Below, one piece after another: positions 26,827 to 35,591 of a stretch of DNA of 64,000 nucleotides (the stretch's first letter is position 1; every line of letters begins with the position of its first letter). This DNA comes from Pleomorphomonas sp. NRK KF1. Lineage in GTDB: Bacteria; Pseudomonadota; Alphaproteobacteria; Rhizobiales; Pleomorphomonadaceae. A program made the translations under genes and the position numbers. The stretch lies in the NCBI RefSeq assembly GCF_023721755.1, contig NZ_JAMDLH010000001.1:434001-498000 (forward strand), read 5' to 3'. Under the pieces are notes generated by a model that saw only the letters and a list, made by a program, of their open reading frames with translations, searched no databases and was not told the origin of the DNA.

Positions 26827-28056
26827 ATGAGCAAGCAAAAGACCAAGGACCTTCTTGCGAACGCGGTGCATGCGAACAAGCTGGCCAGCCGGGAGGGGAT
26901 TCTCGAACGCTTGTTCACCTTCGCCTTCTCCGGCCTTGTCTACCCGCAAATCTGGGAGGATCCGGCCGTCGACATGGCGGCGCTCGAACTCGGACCGGAC
27001 AAGCGCATCATCACCATCGCCTCCGGCGGCTGCAACGTCATGAACTACCTGACGGCCTCGCCGGCCGAGATCGTTGCGGTGGATCTCAACCCCGCTCATA
27101 TCGCCTTGCTCAAGCTGAAACTGACCGCCGCGCATCATCTTCCCAACCACGAGAGCTTCTTCCGCTTTTTCGGTCATGCCGACGAGCGGGAGAACACCGC
27201 TCGCTACGATCGGTTTCTGCGCGACCATCTTCCGGAGGATGCTCGCGCCTACTGGGAAAAGCGCGGCCTGACCGGCCGCCGGCAGATCTCCATCTTCACA
27301 CGCAATATCTACCGCTACGGCCTGCTCGGCCGGTTCATCGGCATGATGCATCTGCTCGCCCGAGCCTACGGCAAGAACCCTCGTCTCATGTTGAGCGCCA
27401 AGGGGCTCGACGAACAACGACGCCTGTTCGAGGAAAATCTGGCCCCGGTCTTCGATTCACGGCTTGTTCGCTGGCTATGCCGGATGCCGGTGTCGCTCTA
27501 CGGTCTCGGCATCCCGCCGGCCCAGTTTGCCTATCTGTCGGCGGACGCCGGTGGCGATCTTGCCGGTTTGCTGCGGCAGCGCCTGTCGCGCCTTGCCTGC
27601 GACTTCCCGCTGGAGGACAACTATTTCGCTTGGCAGGCGTTCGGGCGTCGCTACGATCGGGAAAGCCGCCGCGCCGTGCCGTCTTACCTCACCCATGACG
27701 CCTATGACGCCATCCGCGCTAACGCCGATCGGGTCACGGCCGTGCAGGCGTCGATGACCGACGAACTCGCCAGCCTGCCGGCCGAGAGCCTCGACGGCTA
27801 CGTGCTGCTGGATGCCCAGGACTGGATGACACCGGCCCAGATGGTTGCCTTATGGACTGAGATCGATCGTACGGCTCGTTCGGGGGCTCGCGTCATATTC
27901 CGTACCGCCGGGCTCGACAGCCCACTGGAGGCGGCCTTGCCGGCGGCGATCCGATCTCGCTGGAGCTACGATCCCTCGACGGTGCCGGACTATGTCGCCC
28001 GCGATCGGTCTTCGATCTACGGCGGTTTCCATCTTTACGTGAGAGATGTCGCGTGA
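26827..28056 (+). CDS. btaA: S-adenosylmethionine:diacylglycerol 3-amino-3-carboxypropyl transferase
   Basis: BtaA moves the 3-amino-3-carboxypropyl group of S-adenosylmethionine to diacylglycerol, the first step toward the phosphorus-free betaine lipid DGTS. The 409-residue protein shows FTFAFSGLVYPQIWEDPAVDM, then a SAM-binding region IITIASGGCNVMNYL and IVAVDLNPAHIALLKLKL, and IFTRNIYRYGLLGRFIG, all typical of BtaA. Length fits the family. The ATG at 26827 has AGGG about 12 bases upstream; longer starts would add unmatched residues. btaB overlaps its stop by 4 bases, the usual btaA-btaB pair. Such lipids normally replace phospholipids under phosphate starvation. Confidence 0.9.
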   Translation: MSKQKTKDLLANAVHANKLASREGILERLFTFAFSGLVYPQIWEDPAVDMAALELGPDKRIITIASGGCNVMNYLTASPAEIVAVDLNPAHIALLKLKLTAAHHLPNHESFFRFFGHADERENTARYDRFLRDHLPEDARAYWEKRGLTGRRQISIFTRNIYRYGLLGRFIGMMHLLARAYGKNPRLMLSAKGLDEQRRLFEENLAPVFDSRLVRWLCRMPVSLYGLGIPPAQFAYLSADAGGDLAGLLRQRLSRLACDFPLEDNYFAWQAFGRRYDRESRRAVPSYLTHDAYDAIRANADRVTAVQASMTDELASLPAESLDGYVLLDAQDWMTPAQMVALWTEIDRTARSGARVIFRTAGLDSPLEAALPAAIRSRWSYDPSTVPDYVARDRSSIYGGFHLYVRDVA

Positions 28057-28709
28057 GCGCGTCGACGCCTGAAACGACGGCCGGCCAGAAGGCGGCCATG
28101 GACCGAATGTACCGTCTGACCCGCCACGTCTACGACGCGACACGCAAGCCCTATCTCCTCGGTCGGGATCGCATGATCGCCGGGCTCGCGGTTCCGCCGG
28201 GCGGCAGCGTGCTGGAGATGGGATGCGGCACGGGCCGCAATCTCGTCGCCGCCGGCGGCCGTCATCCTGGTGCTCGACTCTACGGCTTCGACATCTCCAG
28301 CGAGATGTTGAAATCGGCCCGCCACAACGTCGAGAAGTCCGGCCTCGATATTCGTCTCGCCGAGGGTGATGCCTGCGTTTTTGATCCGGAAGCGGCCTTC
28401 GGTGTGACCCGCTTCGATTGCGTCTACTTCTCTTACACCCTGTCCATGATCCCCGATTGGACGGCGGCTCTGGCCCACGGCCTCTCCTTGCTCAAGGTTG
28501 GCGGTCGCCTGTCGGTCGTCGATTTCGGTTTCTGCGAAGGACTGGGAACTCCGGTTCGTGGCCTTCTGCATGGCTGGCTGGCCCTTTTCCACGTCACGCC
28601 ACGCGCCGACCTGGAAGCGGAAATGGCTCGCCTGGCAAACGCGAGCGGCCGGTCACTCCATTTCGAGCGGCCAGCTCGGGACTATGCGCAGCTTGGCAGC
28701 ATCTTCTGA
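28053..28709 (+). CDS. btaB: Diacylglyceryl-homoserine N-methyltransferase
   Basis: BtaB methylates the amino group of the btaA product three times with S-adenosylmethionine to give DGTS. The 218-residue class I methyltransferase has motif I VLEMGCGTGRNLVAAG, then LYGFDISSEMLKSAR and YFSYTLSMIPDW. An early segment, MDRMYRLTRHVYDATRKPYLLGRDRMI, is characteristic of the group. The GTG start overlaps the btaA TGA (GTGA), so translation is coupled. The gene ends 2 bases before a convergent VOC gene. Confidence 0.88.
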   Translation: MSASTPETTAGQKAAMDRMYRLTRHVYDATRKPYLLGRDRMIAGLAVPPGGSVLEMGCGTGRNLVAAGGRHPGARLYGFDISSEMLKSARHNVEKSGLDIRLAEGDACVFDPEAAFGVTRFDCVYFSYTLSMIPDWTAALAHGLSLLKVGGRLSVVDFGFCEGLGTPVRGLLHGWLALFHVTPRADLEAEMARLANASGRSLHFERPARDYAQLGSIF

Positions 28710-28711
28710 GA

Positions 28712-29092
28712 TTAGTCGGCCGCCCGGCATACGGCTTCGACGTTGTGGCCGTCGGGATCGATGATATAGGCGGCGAAGTAGTTCGCCGCATAGGGTCGCA
28801 AACCCGGCCCGCCATTGTCCTCGCCACCGGCCGCTAGCCCTGCGGCATGGAAGGCTGCCACCTCCTCGTGCGTCTTGGCCGAAAAGCCGACGTGAAGCCG
28901 TCCCTTGCGTGTGGCGTCCGACAGCCAGAATCCGGCGTGGCCATCCCGGCCATAGCCAGCGTTGGAGGCCGCACCGGAACTCGGGGCGATGCGCGTGATC
29001 AGCCTGGAAATGCCAAGCGGTGCCAGCAGTGCATCGTAAAAGGCGATGGAGCGTCGGATATCGGTTACCGGACAATCGACATGATCGAACAT
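28712..29092 (-). CDS. VOC-family (glyoxalase/bleomycin-resistance-like) protein 1
   Basis: 126-residue vicinal-oxygen-chelate protein. It starts MFDHVDCPVTDIRRSIAFYDALLAPLG and ends YIIDPDGHNVEAVCR, the two beta-alpha-beta-beta-beta modules of the family. Conserved His3 or His4 and a C-terminal Glu are in typical metal-ligand positions. The ATG at 29092 is preferred to a longer frame from 29149. It is a close paralogue of the next gene upstream (29146-29538). Function is unknown; relatives include lyases and dioxygenases. Confidence 0.8.
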   Translation of the reverse strand: MFDHVDCPVTDIRRSIAFYDALLAPLGISRLITRIAPSSGAASNAGYGRDGHAGFWLSDATRKGRLHVGFSAKTHEEVAAFHAAGLAAGGEDNGGPGLRPYAANYFAAYIIDPDGHNVEAVCRAAD

Positions 29093-29145
29093 GATGGTTT
29101 GGGACGAGCCGCGACGAGTGTGCCGAGGCCCGTCCCCCTCTTTAC

Positions 29146-29538
29146 TCATTCGGGCTTGTGGCAGACAGCCTCAATGTTGTTGCCGTCGGGATCGAGAACG
29201 AACGCGCCGTAATAATTGGGGTGGTAATGCGGCCGCAGCCCCGGTCCGCCGTTGTCGCGACCGCCTGCCGCGATGGCCGCGGCGTAGAAGGCATCGACTG
29301 TGGCCCGGTCCTTGGCCAGAAAGGCCACGTGAAAATGCATCTTCTCGCCGGCGGGACGGCCGGTCGCGACCCAGAACTCCGGCTTGCCGTCGCTGCCGTA
29401 GCCGGCGAAAGCGTCGCCGCCTGTCTCCTCGGCCGAGACGGACATCACGACTTCGATGCCGAGGGGTGCCAAAGCCTTGTCGTAGAATGCCTTCGATTTC
29501 TCATAGTCGACGGCCGGAAAGCCCATGTGATCCAGCAT
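29146..29538 (-). CDS. VOC-family protein 2
   Basis: 130-residue vicinal-oxygen-chelate protein starting MLDHMGFPAVDYEKSKAFYDKALAPLG and ending FVLDPDGNNIEAVCHKPE. It shares GGxDNGGPGLRP and AFY blocks with the downstream copy, so the two arose by tandem duplication. GGAGG lies 5 bases before the ATG at 29538, which decides against the longer frame from 29613. Both are transcribed the same way with 53 bases between and may form an operon. No substrate is known. Confidence 0.82.
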   Translation of the reverse strand: MLDHMGFPAVDYEKSKAFYDKALAPLGIEVVMSVSAEETGGDAFAGYGSDGKPEFWVATGRPAGEKMHFHVAFLAKDRATVDAFYAAAIAAGGRDNGGPGLRPHYHPNYYGAFVLDPDGNNIEAVCHKPE

Positions 29539-29619
29539 TTTCGCCTCCACTGTTGATGGCGGCAGACATAGCCGGCACCCATGCCAGACCATGTCAGGAG
29601 TGCCTACTGACACAACTCG

Positions 29620-30651
29620 TCACGCGTCCTCAAAGCCGGCGAGCACGCCGACGGCGTTGTATCCGATGTCCTCGACCGCATAGCCGCCCTCCTGTACGAA
29701 CAGCGTCGGCCGTCCGAGGGCCGCGACGCGGGCGCCGATCTTCGGATAGTCCCCGCGCTTCAGCTTGAACTTGGAGATCGGATCGCCTTCGAAGGTGTCG
29801 AGGCCAAGCGATACCACGACGACATCAGGGCCAAAGGCCTCGATCGCTCGGCAGGCATGATCGAGGGCGGCGCCCCATGTATCCCAGGCTGTGCCGAAGG
29901 GCATGGGCAGGTTGAGAGTGAAGCCTTCGCCCTCCCCCTCGCCAATTTCGTCGGCCCGACCCGAGAAGAATGGATAGGCGACGGCCGTGTCCGCATGGAG
30001 GTTGACCATCTGCACATCGCCGCGCCGGTAGAAAATCTCCTGCGTGCCGTTGCCGTGGTGATAGTCGACGTCGAGAATGGTGATGCGTTTTGCGCCATGA
30101 TCGAGAAACCACTGCGCTGCGACTGCCGCATTGTTGATGAAGCAATAGCCACCCATGGTCGAGGATCCCGCGTGGTGGCCTGGCGGCCGGCAAAGCGCAT
30201 AAGCGGCCCTCTCCCCGCCGCCAATCAGCTCGGCCGCTCCCACTGCCGACCAGACGGCCGACTGCACAGCATCCCAGGTGCCCTCGACGAAGGAACCCCC
30301 ACCGTCGAAGGAGTAATAACCCATCAGCCCGTTGACGTGCTCGGGCCGGATATCGCGCTGGCCTCTGGCCGGCCAGACGTAGGGCATGGTCGGGCCTGTT
30401 CGCCCTTCGGCGAGCCACAGCTTCCAGAAGTCCGCCAAGAACCGGAGGTAGCCGGCATCGTGCACCTTCGAGGCCGCCGCGACGGCGTCGATGGGGACCG
30501 CTTCGATCACGTCGCCAAGACCGACCGCCGCGATCCGCTTCAGGATGAAGTCGACGCGCGCCGGCAGCTCGAAGGCGGGCGTTATGACCCCGGCGTTGAG
30601 TTCCTGGTTGTCGGCGTGGAGGCGATGACGGGAGGAGTAGACGGTTTTCAT
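29620..30651 (-). CDS. Acetylpolyamine amidohydrolase (HDAC family)
   Basis: Zinc-dependent deacetylase of 343 residues in the histone-deacetylase superfamily. Its length and motifs match bacterial acetylpolyamine amidohydrolases, which remove acetyl groups from acetylspermidine, acetylputrescine and similar molecules. Visible features are CRPPGHHAGSSTMGGYCF with the paired catalytic histidines 159-160, and DVDYHHGNGTQ with zinc ligands Asp196 and His198. A third ligand aspartate lies in GLDTFEGD, and the transition-state tyrosine in EGGY. The start MKTVYSSRHRLHAD at 30651 is the usual N-terminus. It lies downstream of an unrelated hypothetical gene on the same strand. Confidence 0.86.
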   Translation of the reverse strand: MKTVYSSRHRLHADNQELNAGVITPAFELPARVDFILKRIAAVGLGDVIEAVPIDAVAAASKVHDAGYLRFLADFWKLWLAEGRTGPTMPYVWPARGQRDIRPEHVNGLMGYYSFDGGGSFVEGTWDAVQSAVWSAVGAAELIGGGERAAYALCRPPGHHAGSSTMGGYCFINNAAVAAQWFLDHGAKRITILDVDYHHGNGTQEIFYRRGDVQMVNLHADTAVAYPFFSGRADEIGEGEGEGFTLNLPMPFGTAWDTWGAALDHACRAIEAFGPDVVVVSLGLDTFEGDPISKFKLKRGDYPKIGARVAALGRPTLFVQEGGYAVEDIGYNAVGVLAGFEDA

Positions 30652-30755
30652 GTCCGGTGGCTTTTTGACGTACCAACGGGTCCGCCGTCGGTTCCACGCC
30701 GACACTAGCCGGTCGATGGCGAACGGCAAGGCGAAACTCATCCCTTCTGCGAAGA

Positions 30756-32210
30756 TCAGTTCTCGACGCGGCAATGACGGGCAAAGACAGGCCGTTGGAA
30801 GACATCGTAGCCGACGATCAGAAGATCCGACGTGCCTTTGCCGACATCGCCGATGGCGTCGCCAATTGTCCGGCCGACCTTCAGCACGGGGACCGTGGGC
30901 CCCGCGCTGTCCGGACGCAGCACTGAACTGCGTATGCTGTCGGTGGTCGACCAGTTGCCGAAGCTGGCGCCTGCGCCGGCCAGGAAGCGCCCAACACTCT
31001 GTCTAAGATCGATCGCATCGAGCACCACTCCCTTGTTGGATGGATAGAGAACGGCGATGGGTCGATCGCCATCGACAACCGGTAATGCCGAGCCAATGTA
31101 AAGATGGAACGAGTTGACGACCGGGGCATCGGGCAACTCGATCGTCGCCGGCGACTCGACCGTGATGCTATCCATAGCCGGCACTGCGATGTCACCCCAT
31201 AGGCGGACGCGTTCAGGCGTTCCCGGCAGGCTGCCTGTTGCCTCGATGAGGCCGAGCGCCGTTGTCGTACCGTCGACGTCGGCGGGCGAACCGGGATAGA
31301 TTGCAAATCCGCCCTTCTCTGCGTCAAACAGGCGATATCGCTCGGTCAGCGCCACTGCGAGGGCCGAGCGAACCGCCGCCCTGCCCGCCTCGTCGAGGTG
31401 CCCCCACAGGCGGCGCGTCAGGAGTTGCGTCGCCTGCGCCTGTTCAAGGCTCCAGGCGTGCTGTTCATCCTCGCCGGCCGGCATGGGCGCCGTCACGGCC
31501 TCCATCAGGCTGTGGGCCAGCGCATCGGCATGGCGTAACGGATGCGATGGATCGCGGTTGGCTCCATCGTCGGTCAGCAGATAGTGCAGAATATGGTAAG
31601 TCGAGTTGGCGTCGCGTTTGGTCTCGAAGGCGCGAGGCGTGCCCATGCGAGCGCCCCACATGCCGGACTTCGGATCCTGCGCAATGTCGAGCCAGTCACG
31701 AAACGCAGCGTGCCAAGCTGGCGTGAAGCGATAGACGCCGGTCGTCTCGAAGAGATCGACATATGCCAGTTCCGAAATGCCCGGACCATAGACACCGGGG
31801 CCCGGAAGGTGCTCCGCCCAGAACCTGCTGGTGTAAAGATGGGCGTCGAGGTAGGCGCGAAGAGCCTCCGGTGTGGCGATGGCATCCAGGAAGCGAAGAG
31901 GATAGCGAAGCCGTAACGGTTCCCCGAGTTCTTTCGCCAACCCATCGAGTGCTTCGACCACGTTGAGCGTCGGTGCGACAAACGTGAAGAACGGGTAGTC
32001 CGGGCTCATGAAGGCGCCGGTCGTTGGGTCCTGGCGGGCGAGAAGAAACTCGTAGCGCGCCCTGGCTGACCCGTCGGTCGGCATTCTGATCAGACCGTCG
32101 CCGCTTTCCATTTGCTGCCGCAGGCGGAGCAAGGTCGAGTAGGCATCGAGATAGTCGCCGTCCGACAATGTCTTGACGATGCCGAGCATTCTGAACTCGA
32201 ACTCGGCCAT
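30756..32210 (-). CDS. Uncharacterised 484-residue protein
   Basis: No family recognised. The protein has no signal peptide or membrane segment. It is predicted to be mostly helical, with segments such as RYEFLLARQDPTTGAFMSPD and DVDGTTTALGLIEATG that recall the Q/W-G turns of alpha/alpha toroid proteins (prenyltransferases, cyclases, glycosidases). This is only an impression. Its ATG follows immediately after the TAG of a 49-residue membrane protein gene (TAGATG) with GAAGG just upstream, so translation is probably coupled. The membrane partner may tether or assist it. The gene ends about 100 bases before the acetylpolyamine amidohydrolase start. Confidence 0.65.
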   Translation of the reverse strand: MAEFEFRMLGIVKTLSDGDYLDAYSTLLRLRQQMESGDGLIRMPTDGSARARYEFLLARQDPTTGAFMSPDYPFFTFVAPTLNVVEALDGLAKELGEPLRLRYPLRFLDAIATPEALRAYLDAHLYTSRFWAEHLPGPGVYGPGISELAYVDLFETTGVYRFTPAWHAAFRDWLDIAQDPKSGMWGARMGTPRAFETKRDANSTYHILHYLLTDDGANRDPSHPLRHADALAHSLMEAVTAPMPAGEDEQHAWSLEQAQATQLLTRRLWGHLDEAGRAAVRSALAVALTERYRLFDAEKGGFAIYPGSPADVDGTTTALGLIEATGSLPGTPERVRLWGDIAVPAMDSITVESPATIELPDAPVVNSFHLYIGSALPVVDGDRPIAVLYPSNKGVVLDAIDLRQSVGRFLAGAGASFGNWSTTDSIRSSVLRPDSAGPTVPVLKVGRTIGDAIGDVGKGTSDLLIVGYDVFQRPVFARHCRVEN

Positions 32211-32360
32211 CTAGTAGCCTTCGGCCTTGAGTTCGGCGTTACGGCGAAAGAGATAAGGCACCGAGCCGATAACATGATGAGCCTGGTAGCCGAGGGCGCC
32301 TGCTACAGCGATGGCGGCGGCCAGAATCGCCGCCGTGAGCTTCAAATTCCGTCTCCGCAT
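32211..32360 (-). CDS. Small single-pass membrane protein (49 aa)
   Basis: A 49-residue protein too short for usual gene calls. It starts MRRRNLKL, has one hydrophobic segment (about residues 8-25, TAAILAAAIAVAGALGYQ) and ends with a charged tail, FRRNAELKAEGY. GGGGGAGCG precedes the ATG by 3 bases. Its TAG stop abuts the ATG of the 484-residue gene, so both are probably one transcript and translation of the second depends on the first. Basic residues before the membrane segment suggest the N-terminus is cytoplasmic. Function is unknown. Confidence 0.6.
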   Translation of the reverse strand: MRRRNLKLTAAILAAAIAVAGALGYQAHHVIGSVPYLFRRNAELKAEGY

Positions 32361-32563
32361 AGCGCTCCCCCGACGCCATCTCATGACTTGATCCGAAGTG
32401 GGAGCGCGGTTCGACCATCACAAGTGCGGACTAACAACCATGCCGGTCTACGCCGACACGCCGCTGGTCGAAGCTGGCTGCCGATCGTGTCTTGCGATCG
32501 TCGTGCGAATTTTCCTCCGCTGTGTCTTGCCTTTCCCCGCGGTTCGGGCGAAATCGCCGGGCC

Positions 32564-34453
32564 ATGTTGATCATATCCGATCTCACCTATCGCATCGCCG
32601 GCCGCACCCTCATTGAGGGGGCCTCCGTCACCATTCACGACGGCGCCAAGGTCGGTCTCGTTGGCCGCAACGGCACGGGCAAGACGACGCTGTTCAATAT
32701 CGTCGCCGGCGATCTTGCGGCCGAGAGCGGCTCGATCGACCTCAAGCGCGGCGCTCGTATCGGCCGCGTCGCCCAGGAGGCGCCGGGGTCGGATATCCCG
32801 CTGATCGATTTCGTGCTGGCCGCCGACACCGAGCGGACGGCCTTGATGGCCGAGGCCGAGACGGCTTCCGATCCGCATCGCATCGCCGAGATTCAGGTGA
32901 GGCTTGCCGACATCGAGGCGCACTCCGCCGAAGCGCGCGCCGCCACCATCCTGTCCGGCCTCGGGTTCGATGCCGCCGACCAGCGCCGTCCCTGCGCGGA
33001 TTTCTCGGGCGGTTGGCGCATGCGTGTGGCTTTGGCCGCCGTGCTGTTCACCGAGCCGGATCTGCTGCTGCTCGACGAGCCGACCAACTACCTCGATCTT
33101 GAAGGCACGCTCTGGCTCACCAACTATGTCCAGCGCTATCCCTATACGGTGGTGCTGATCAGCCACGACCGCGACCTTCTCGACAGTGCCGTCGACCATA
33201 TCTGCCATCTCTCCGAGGGCAAGCTGACGCTGTGGAAGGGCGGCTACACCTCGTTTGCGCGCCAGCGGCAGGAGAAGATGCTGCTGCAGGAAAAGGCACG
33301 CGAGAAGATCGAAGCGCGGCGCAAGCACCTGCAGGCCTTCGTCGACCGCTTCCGCTACAAGGCCAGCAAGGCGACGCAGGCGCAGTCCCGCATCAAGATG
33401 CTGGAAAAGCTCGACATCATCGCCGAGGTGGTGGAAGAGCACGTCCAGCAGATCTCCTTTCCCAACCCGAAGGCCAAGCTGGCGCCACCCATTGTCACCT
33501 ACGACAAGGTCGATCTCGGCTATGACCCGGACAAGCCGGTGCTGAAGCGCCTGACGCTGCGCATCGACGATGATGACCGCATCGCCCTGCTCGGCAAGAA
33601 CGGCAACGGCAAGTCGACCTTTGCCAAGGCTCTGGCCGATCGACTGGCACCCTTCTCCGGCAACATCGTCAAGGCCGGCAAGCTGGAAGTCGCCTTCTTC
33701 GCCCAGCACCAGCTCGACGAACTGCACCCCGACGAGTCGGCCGTTGCCCATGTGCGCCGCCTGATGCCCGACGCGCCCGACGCCCGCGTGCGCTCGCGGG
33801 TTGCGCAGATGGGCCTCGATACCAACAAGATGGACACGCCGGCGCGTGAGCTCTCCGGTGGCGAGAAGGCACGCCTTCTTCTCGGCCTCGCCACCTTCCA
33901 CGGCCCGAACCTGCTGATCCTCGACGAGCCGACCAACCATCTCGACATCGACAGCCGTGAGAGCCTCATCCAGGCCCTCAACGATTTCGAAGGCGCCGTC
34001 ATCCTGGTCAGCCACGACCGGCACTTGGTCGAAGCCACCATGGATCGGCTCTGGCTGGTGGACAAAGGGACGATTACTCCGTTTGACGGCGACATGGACG
34101 ACTACAAGCGGTTCATCCTGTCCGGCCCGGTCGATGCCGACAGGACGGCGAAAGGCGACGAGCAAAAGGTCACCAATGCCGACCGCCGTCGCCTCGCGGC
34201 AGAGCGTCGTGCCCAGCTCGCGCCGCTCAGGAAGCGCATTCAGGGCATCGAAGCGGAGATGGACAAGGCGAGAAAGCTCATCGCCCGCATCGACGCCGCT
34301 CTCGCGGACCCGGCTTTGTTCACAAGCGATCCGGCCAAAGGCGCCAAGCTCTCCAAGGAGCGAGCGGATGCCGTGCGTAACCTCGACACGTTCGAGGAAG
34401 AATGGCTGACACTGTCGGCCGAGTACGAAGAGGCCGACGCGGCGGAAGGCTGA
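32564..34453 (+). CDS. ABC-F family ATPase (Uup/YheS type)
   Basis: Soluble tandem-ABC protein of 629 residues without membrane segments, of the ABC-F group that acts on ribosomes or in translation and repair. The first nucleotide-binding domain has Walker A GRNGTGKTTL (about residue 35), signature FSGGW and LLLLDEPTNYLD. A charged helical interdomain linker (about 245-300) follows. The second domain has GKNGNGKSTF, ELSGGEKARLLLG and LILDEPTNHLD. The C-terminus is a Lys/Glu-rich coiled coil (about 545-625). Length and the coiled tail place it near Uup/YheS. The ATG at 32564 gives the standard MLIISDLTYRIAG start. Confidence 0.88.
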   Translation: MLIISDLTYRIAGRTLIEGASVTIHDGAKVGLVGRNGTGKTTLFNIVAGDLAAESGSIDLKRGARIGRVAQEAPGSDIPLIDFVLAADTERTALMAEAETASDPHRIAEIQVRLADIEAHSAEARAATILSGLGFDAADQRRPCADFSGGWRMRVALAAVLFTEPDLLLLDEPTNYLDLEGTLWLTNYVQRYPYTVVLISHDRDLLDSAVDHICHLSEGKLTLWKGGYTSFARQRQEKMLLQEKAREKIEARRKHLQAFVDRFRYKASKATQAQSRIKMLEKLDIIAEVVEEHVQQISFPNPKAKLAPPIVTYDKVDLGYDPDKPVLKRLTLRIDDDDRIALLGKNGNGKSTFAKALADRLAPFSGNIVKAGKLEVAFFAQHQLDELHPDESAVAHVRRLMPDAPDARVRSRVAQMGLDTNKMDTPARELSGGEKARLLLGLATFHGPNLLILDEPTNHLDIDSRESLIQALNDFEGAVILVSHDRHLVEATMDRLWLVDKGTITPFDGDMDDYKRFILSGPVDADRTAKGDEQKVTNADRRRLAAERRAQLAPLRKRIQGIEAEMDKARKLIARIDAALADPALFTSDPAKGAKLSKERADAVRNLDTFEEEWLTLSAEYEEADAAEG

Positions 34454-34527
34454 TCGTCATTCGGTCGCTTTTGCGAGGGGTCGCAAGCCTGTATCGTCGA
34501 TCCGTCCCGTCAATCCGGAAGCCCGCC

Positions 34528-35217
34528 ATGACGACCGCCTTCACGCCTTTCGATATTGCCGCCTTCGTCTGGTTCCTGGCCATGTGGTTCGGTCAGGCCT
34601 GGCTCACGGAACACAGTCCCTGGGCCAAGCACTCGCTCACTCACTTCATCAACATCGGCCGTCACGGCTGGGTGCGGCAGACGGCGACGCGAGAGTTGCG
34701 CATGGTCGATACGGCCATTGTCGCCGGCCTTCAGAACGGCACGGCCTTCTTCGCGTCGACCTCACTTCTAGCCATTGGCGGCGGGTTCACCCTGCTGAAC
34801 TCCGTCGATCATGCCGTCGGCGTCGTCTCGGCGCTGTCCGACCTGACCGCCACCGATCGGACGGCATTCGAGTACAAGGTGGTCGGTCTGCTCGGCATCT
34901 ACGCCTATGCCTTTTTCAAGTTCGGCTGGGCCTACCGCATGTTCAACTTCGGCTCGATCCTGCTGGGCGCGCTTCCGCCGCCGGCCGAGGCCGAAACCAA
35001 GGAAATGGACAAGGCGGTGGCGCGAGCCTCGTCCATCATTGTGGTGGCCGGCACCAACTTCAATCGCGGCCTGCGTGCCTTCTTCATGTCGATCGGCTAT
35101 CTCGGCTGCTTTCTCGGACCGATACCGCTGATCGCCAGTTCGACCTTCATCGCGGTGGTGCTTGCCCGCCGCCAGTTCACCTCCAACGCCGTAAAGGCCA
35201 TGAGGAGATACGAGTGA
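34528..35217 (+). CDS. DUF599 family membrane protein
   Basis: 229-residue inner-membrane protein with about four hydrophobic segments (roughly residues 5-25, 72-95, 115-135 and 185-215). It carries the DUF599 hallmarks INIGRHGWVRQTATRELRMVDT, LQNGTAFFASTSLLAIGG and KFGWAYRMFNF. The function of the family is not established. It begins 74 bases after the ABC-F gene. Its TGA overlaps the GTG of the next gene by 4 bases, so those two are co-translated. Confidence 0.82.
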   Translation: MTTAFTPFDIAAFVWFLAMWFGQAWLTEHSPWAKHSLTHFINIGRHGWVRQTATRELRMVDTAIVAGLQNGTAFFASTSLLAIGGGFTLLNSVDHAVGVVSALSDLTATDRTAFEYKVVGLLGIYAYAFFKFGWAYRMFNFGSILLGALPPPAEAETKEMDKAVARASSIIVVAGTNFNRGLRAFFMSIGYLGCFLGPIPLIASSTFIAVVLARRQFTSNAVKAMRRYE

Positions 35218-35582
35218 CCGACGTCGACCCGCACCGCGTCAAGGCAGGACAGATCCGCGACGTTCTGTTGCTGATGGCTTCCGAGTCTCCATCCGGCAAG
35301 CCGATCGGCCCGGACGCCGTCGCCCGCGCCATCGCCGGCAAGGACGAAAAGGTATGGCGCCGTCTGATGAAGCCGATCAAGGACGAGGCCGCTCGCCTTG
35401 CAAAGGAGGGTAAGGTCATCCTCCTGAGAAAGGGCAAGCCGGTCGATCCCGATCGGGTACGCGGACTTTACCGCATCCGCCTCAGGGCCGAGGGAGAACC
35501 GATGCCCGTCTACGAGATGTCGAAGACGGATGACGACCTGCTCGATGACGACTTTCTTCTTGATGGCGATGACGAGGCGTAA
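35214..35582 (+). CDS. DUF3253 family protein
   Basis: 122-residue basic protein with an acidic tail. The core (about residues 12-95) has the DUF3253 pattern: PIGPDAVARAIAGKDEKVWRRLMKPIKDEAARLAKEGKVILLRKGKPVDP followed by RGLYRIRL (shown here in part only as family landmarks). It resembles a small winged-helix fold. The last 20 residues are mostly Asp. The GTG start at 35214 overlaps the DUF599 stop (GTGA). Function is unknown, although the fold hints at DNA or RNA binding. Confidence 0.78.
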   Translation: MTDVDPHRVKAGQIRDVLLLMASESPSGKPIGPDAVARAIAGKDEKVWRRLMKPIKDEAARLAKEGKVILLRKGKPVDPDRVRGLYRIRLRAEGEPMPVYEMSKTDDDLLDDDFLLDGDDEA

Positions 35583-35591
35583 CCAGCCGTC

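Noticed and set aside
32381-34165. 594-codon minus-strand frame
   Set aside because: It is the reverse of the ABC-F gene, whose motifs are unmistakable.
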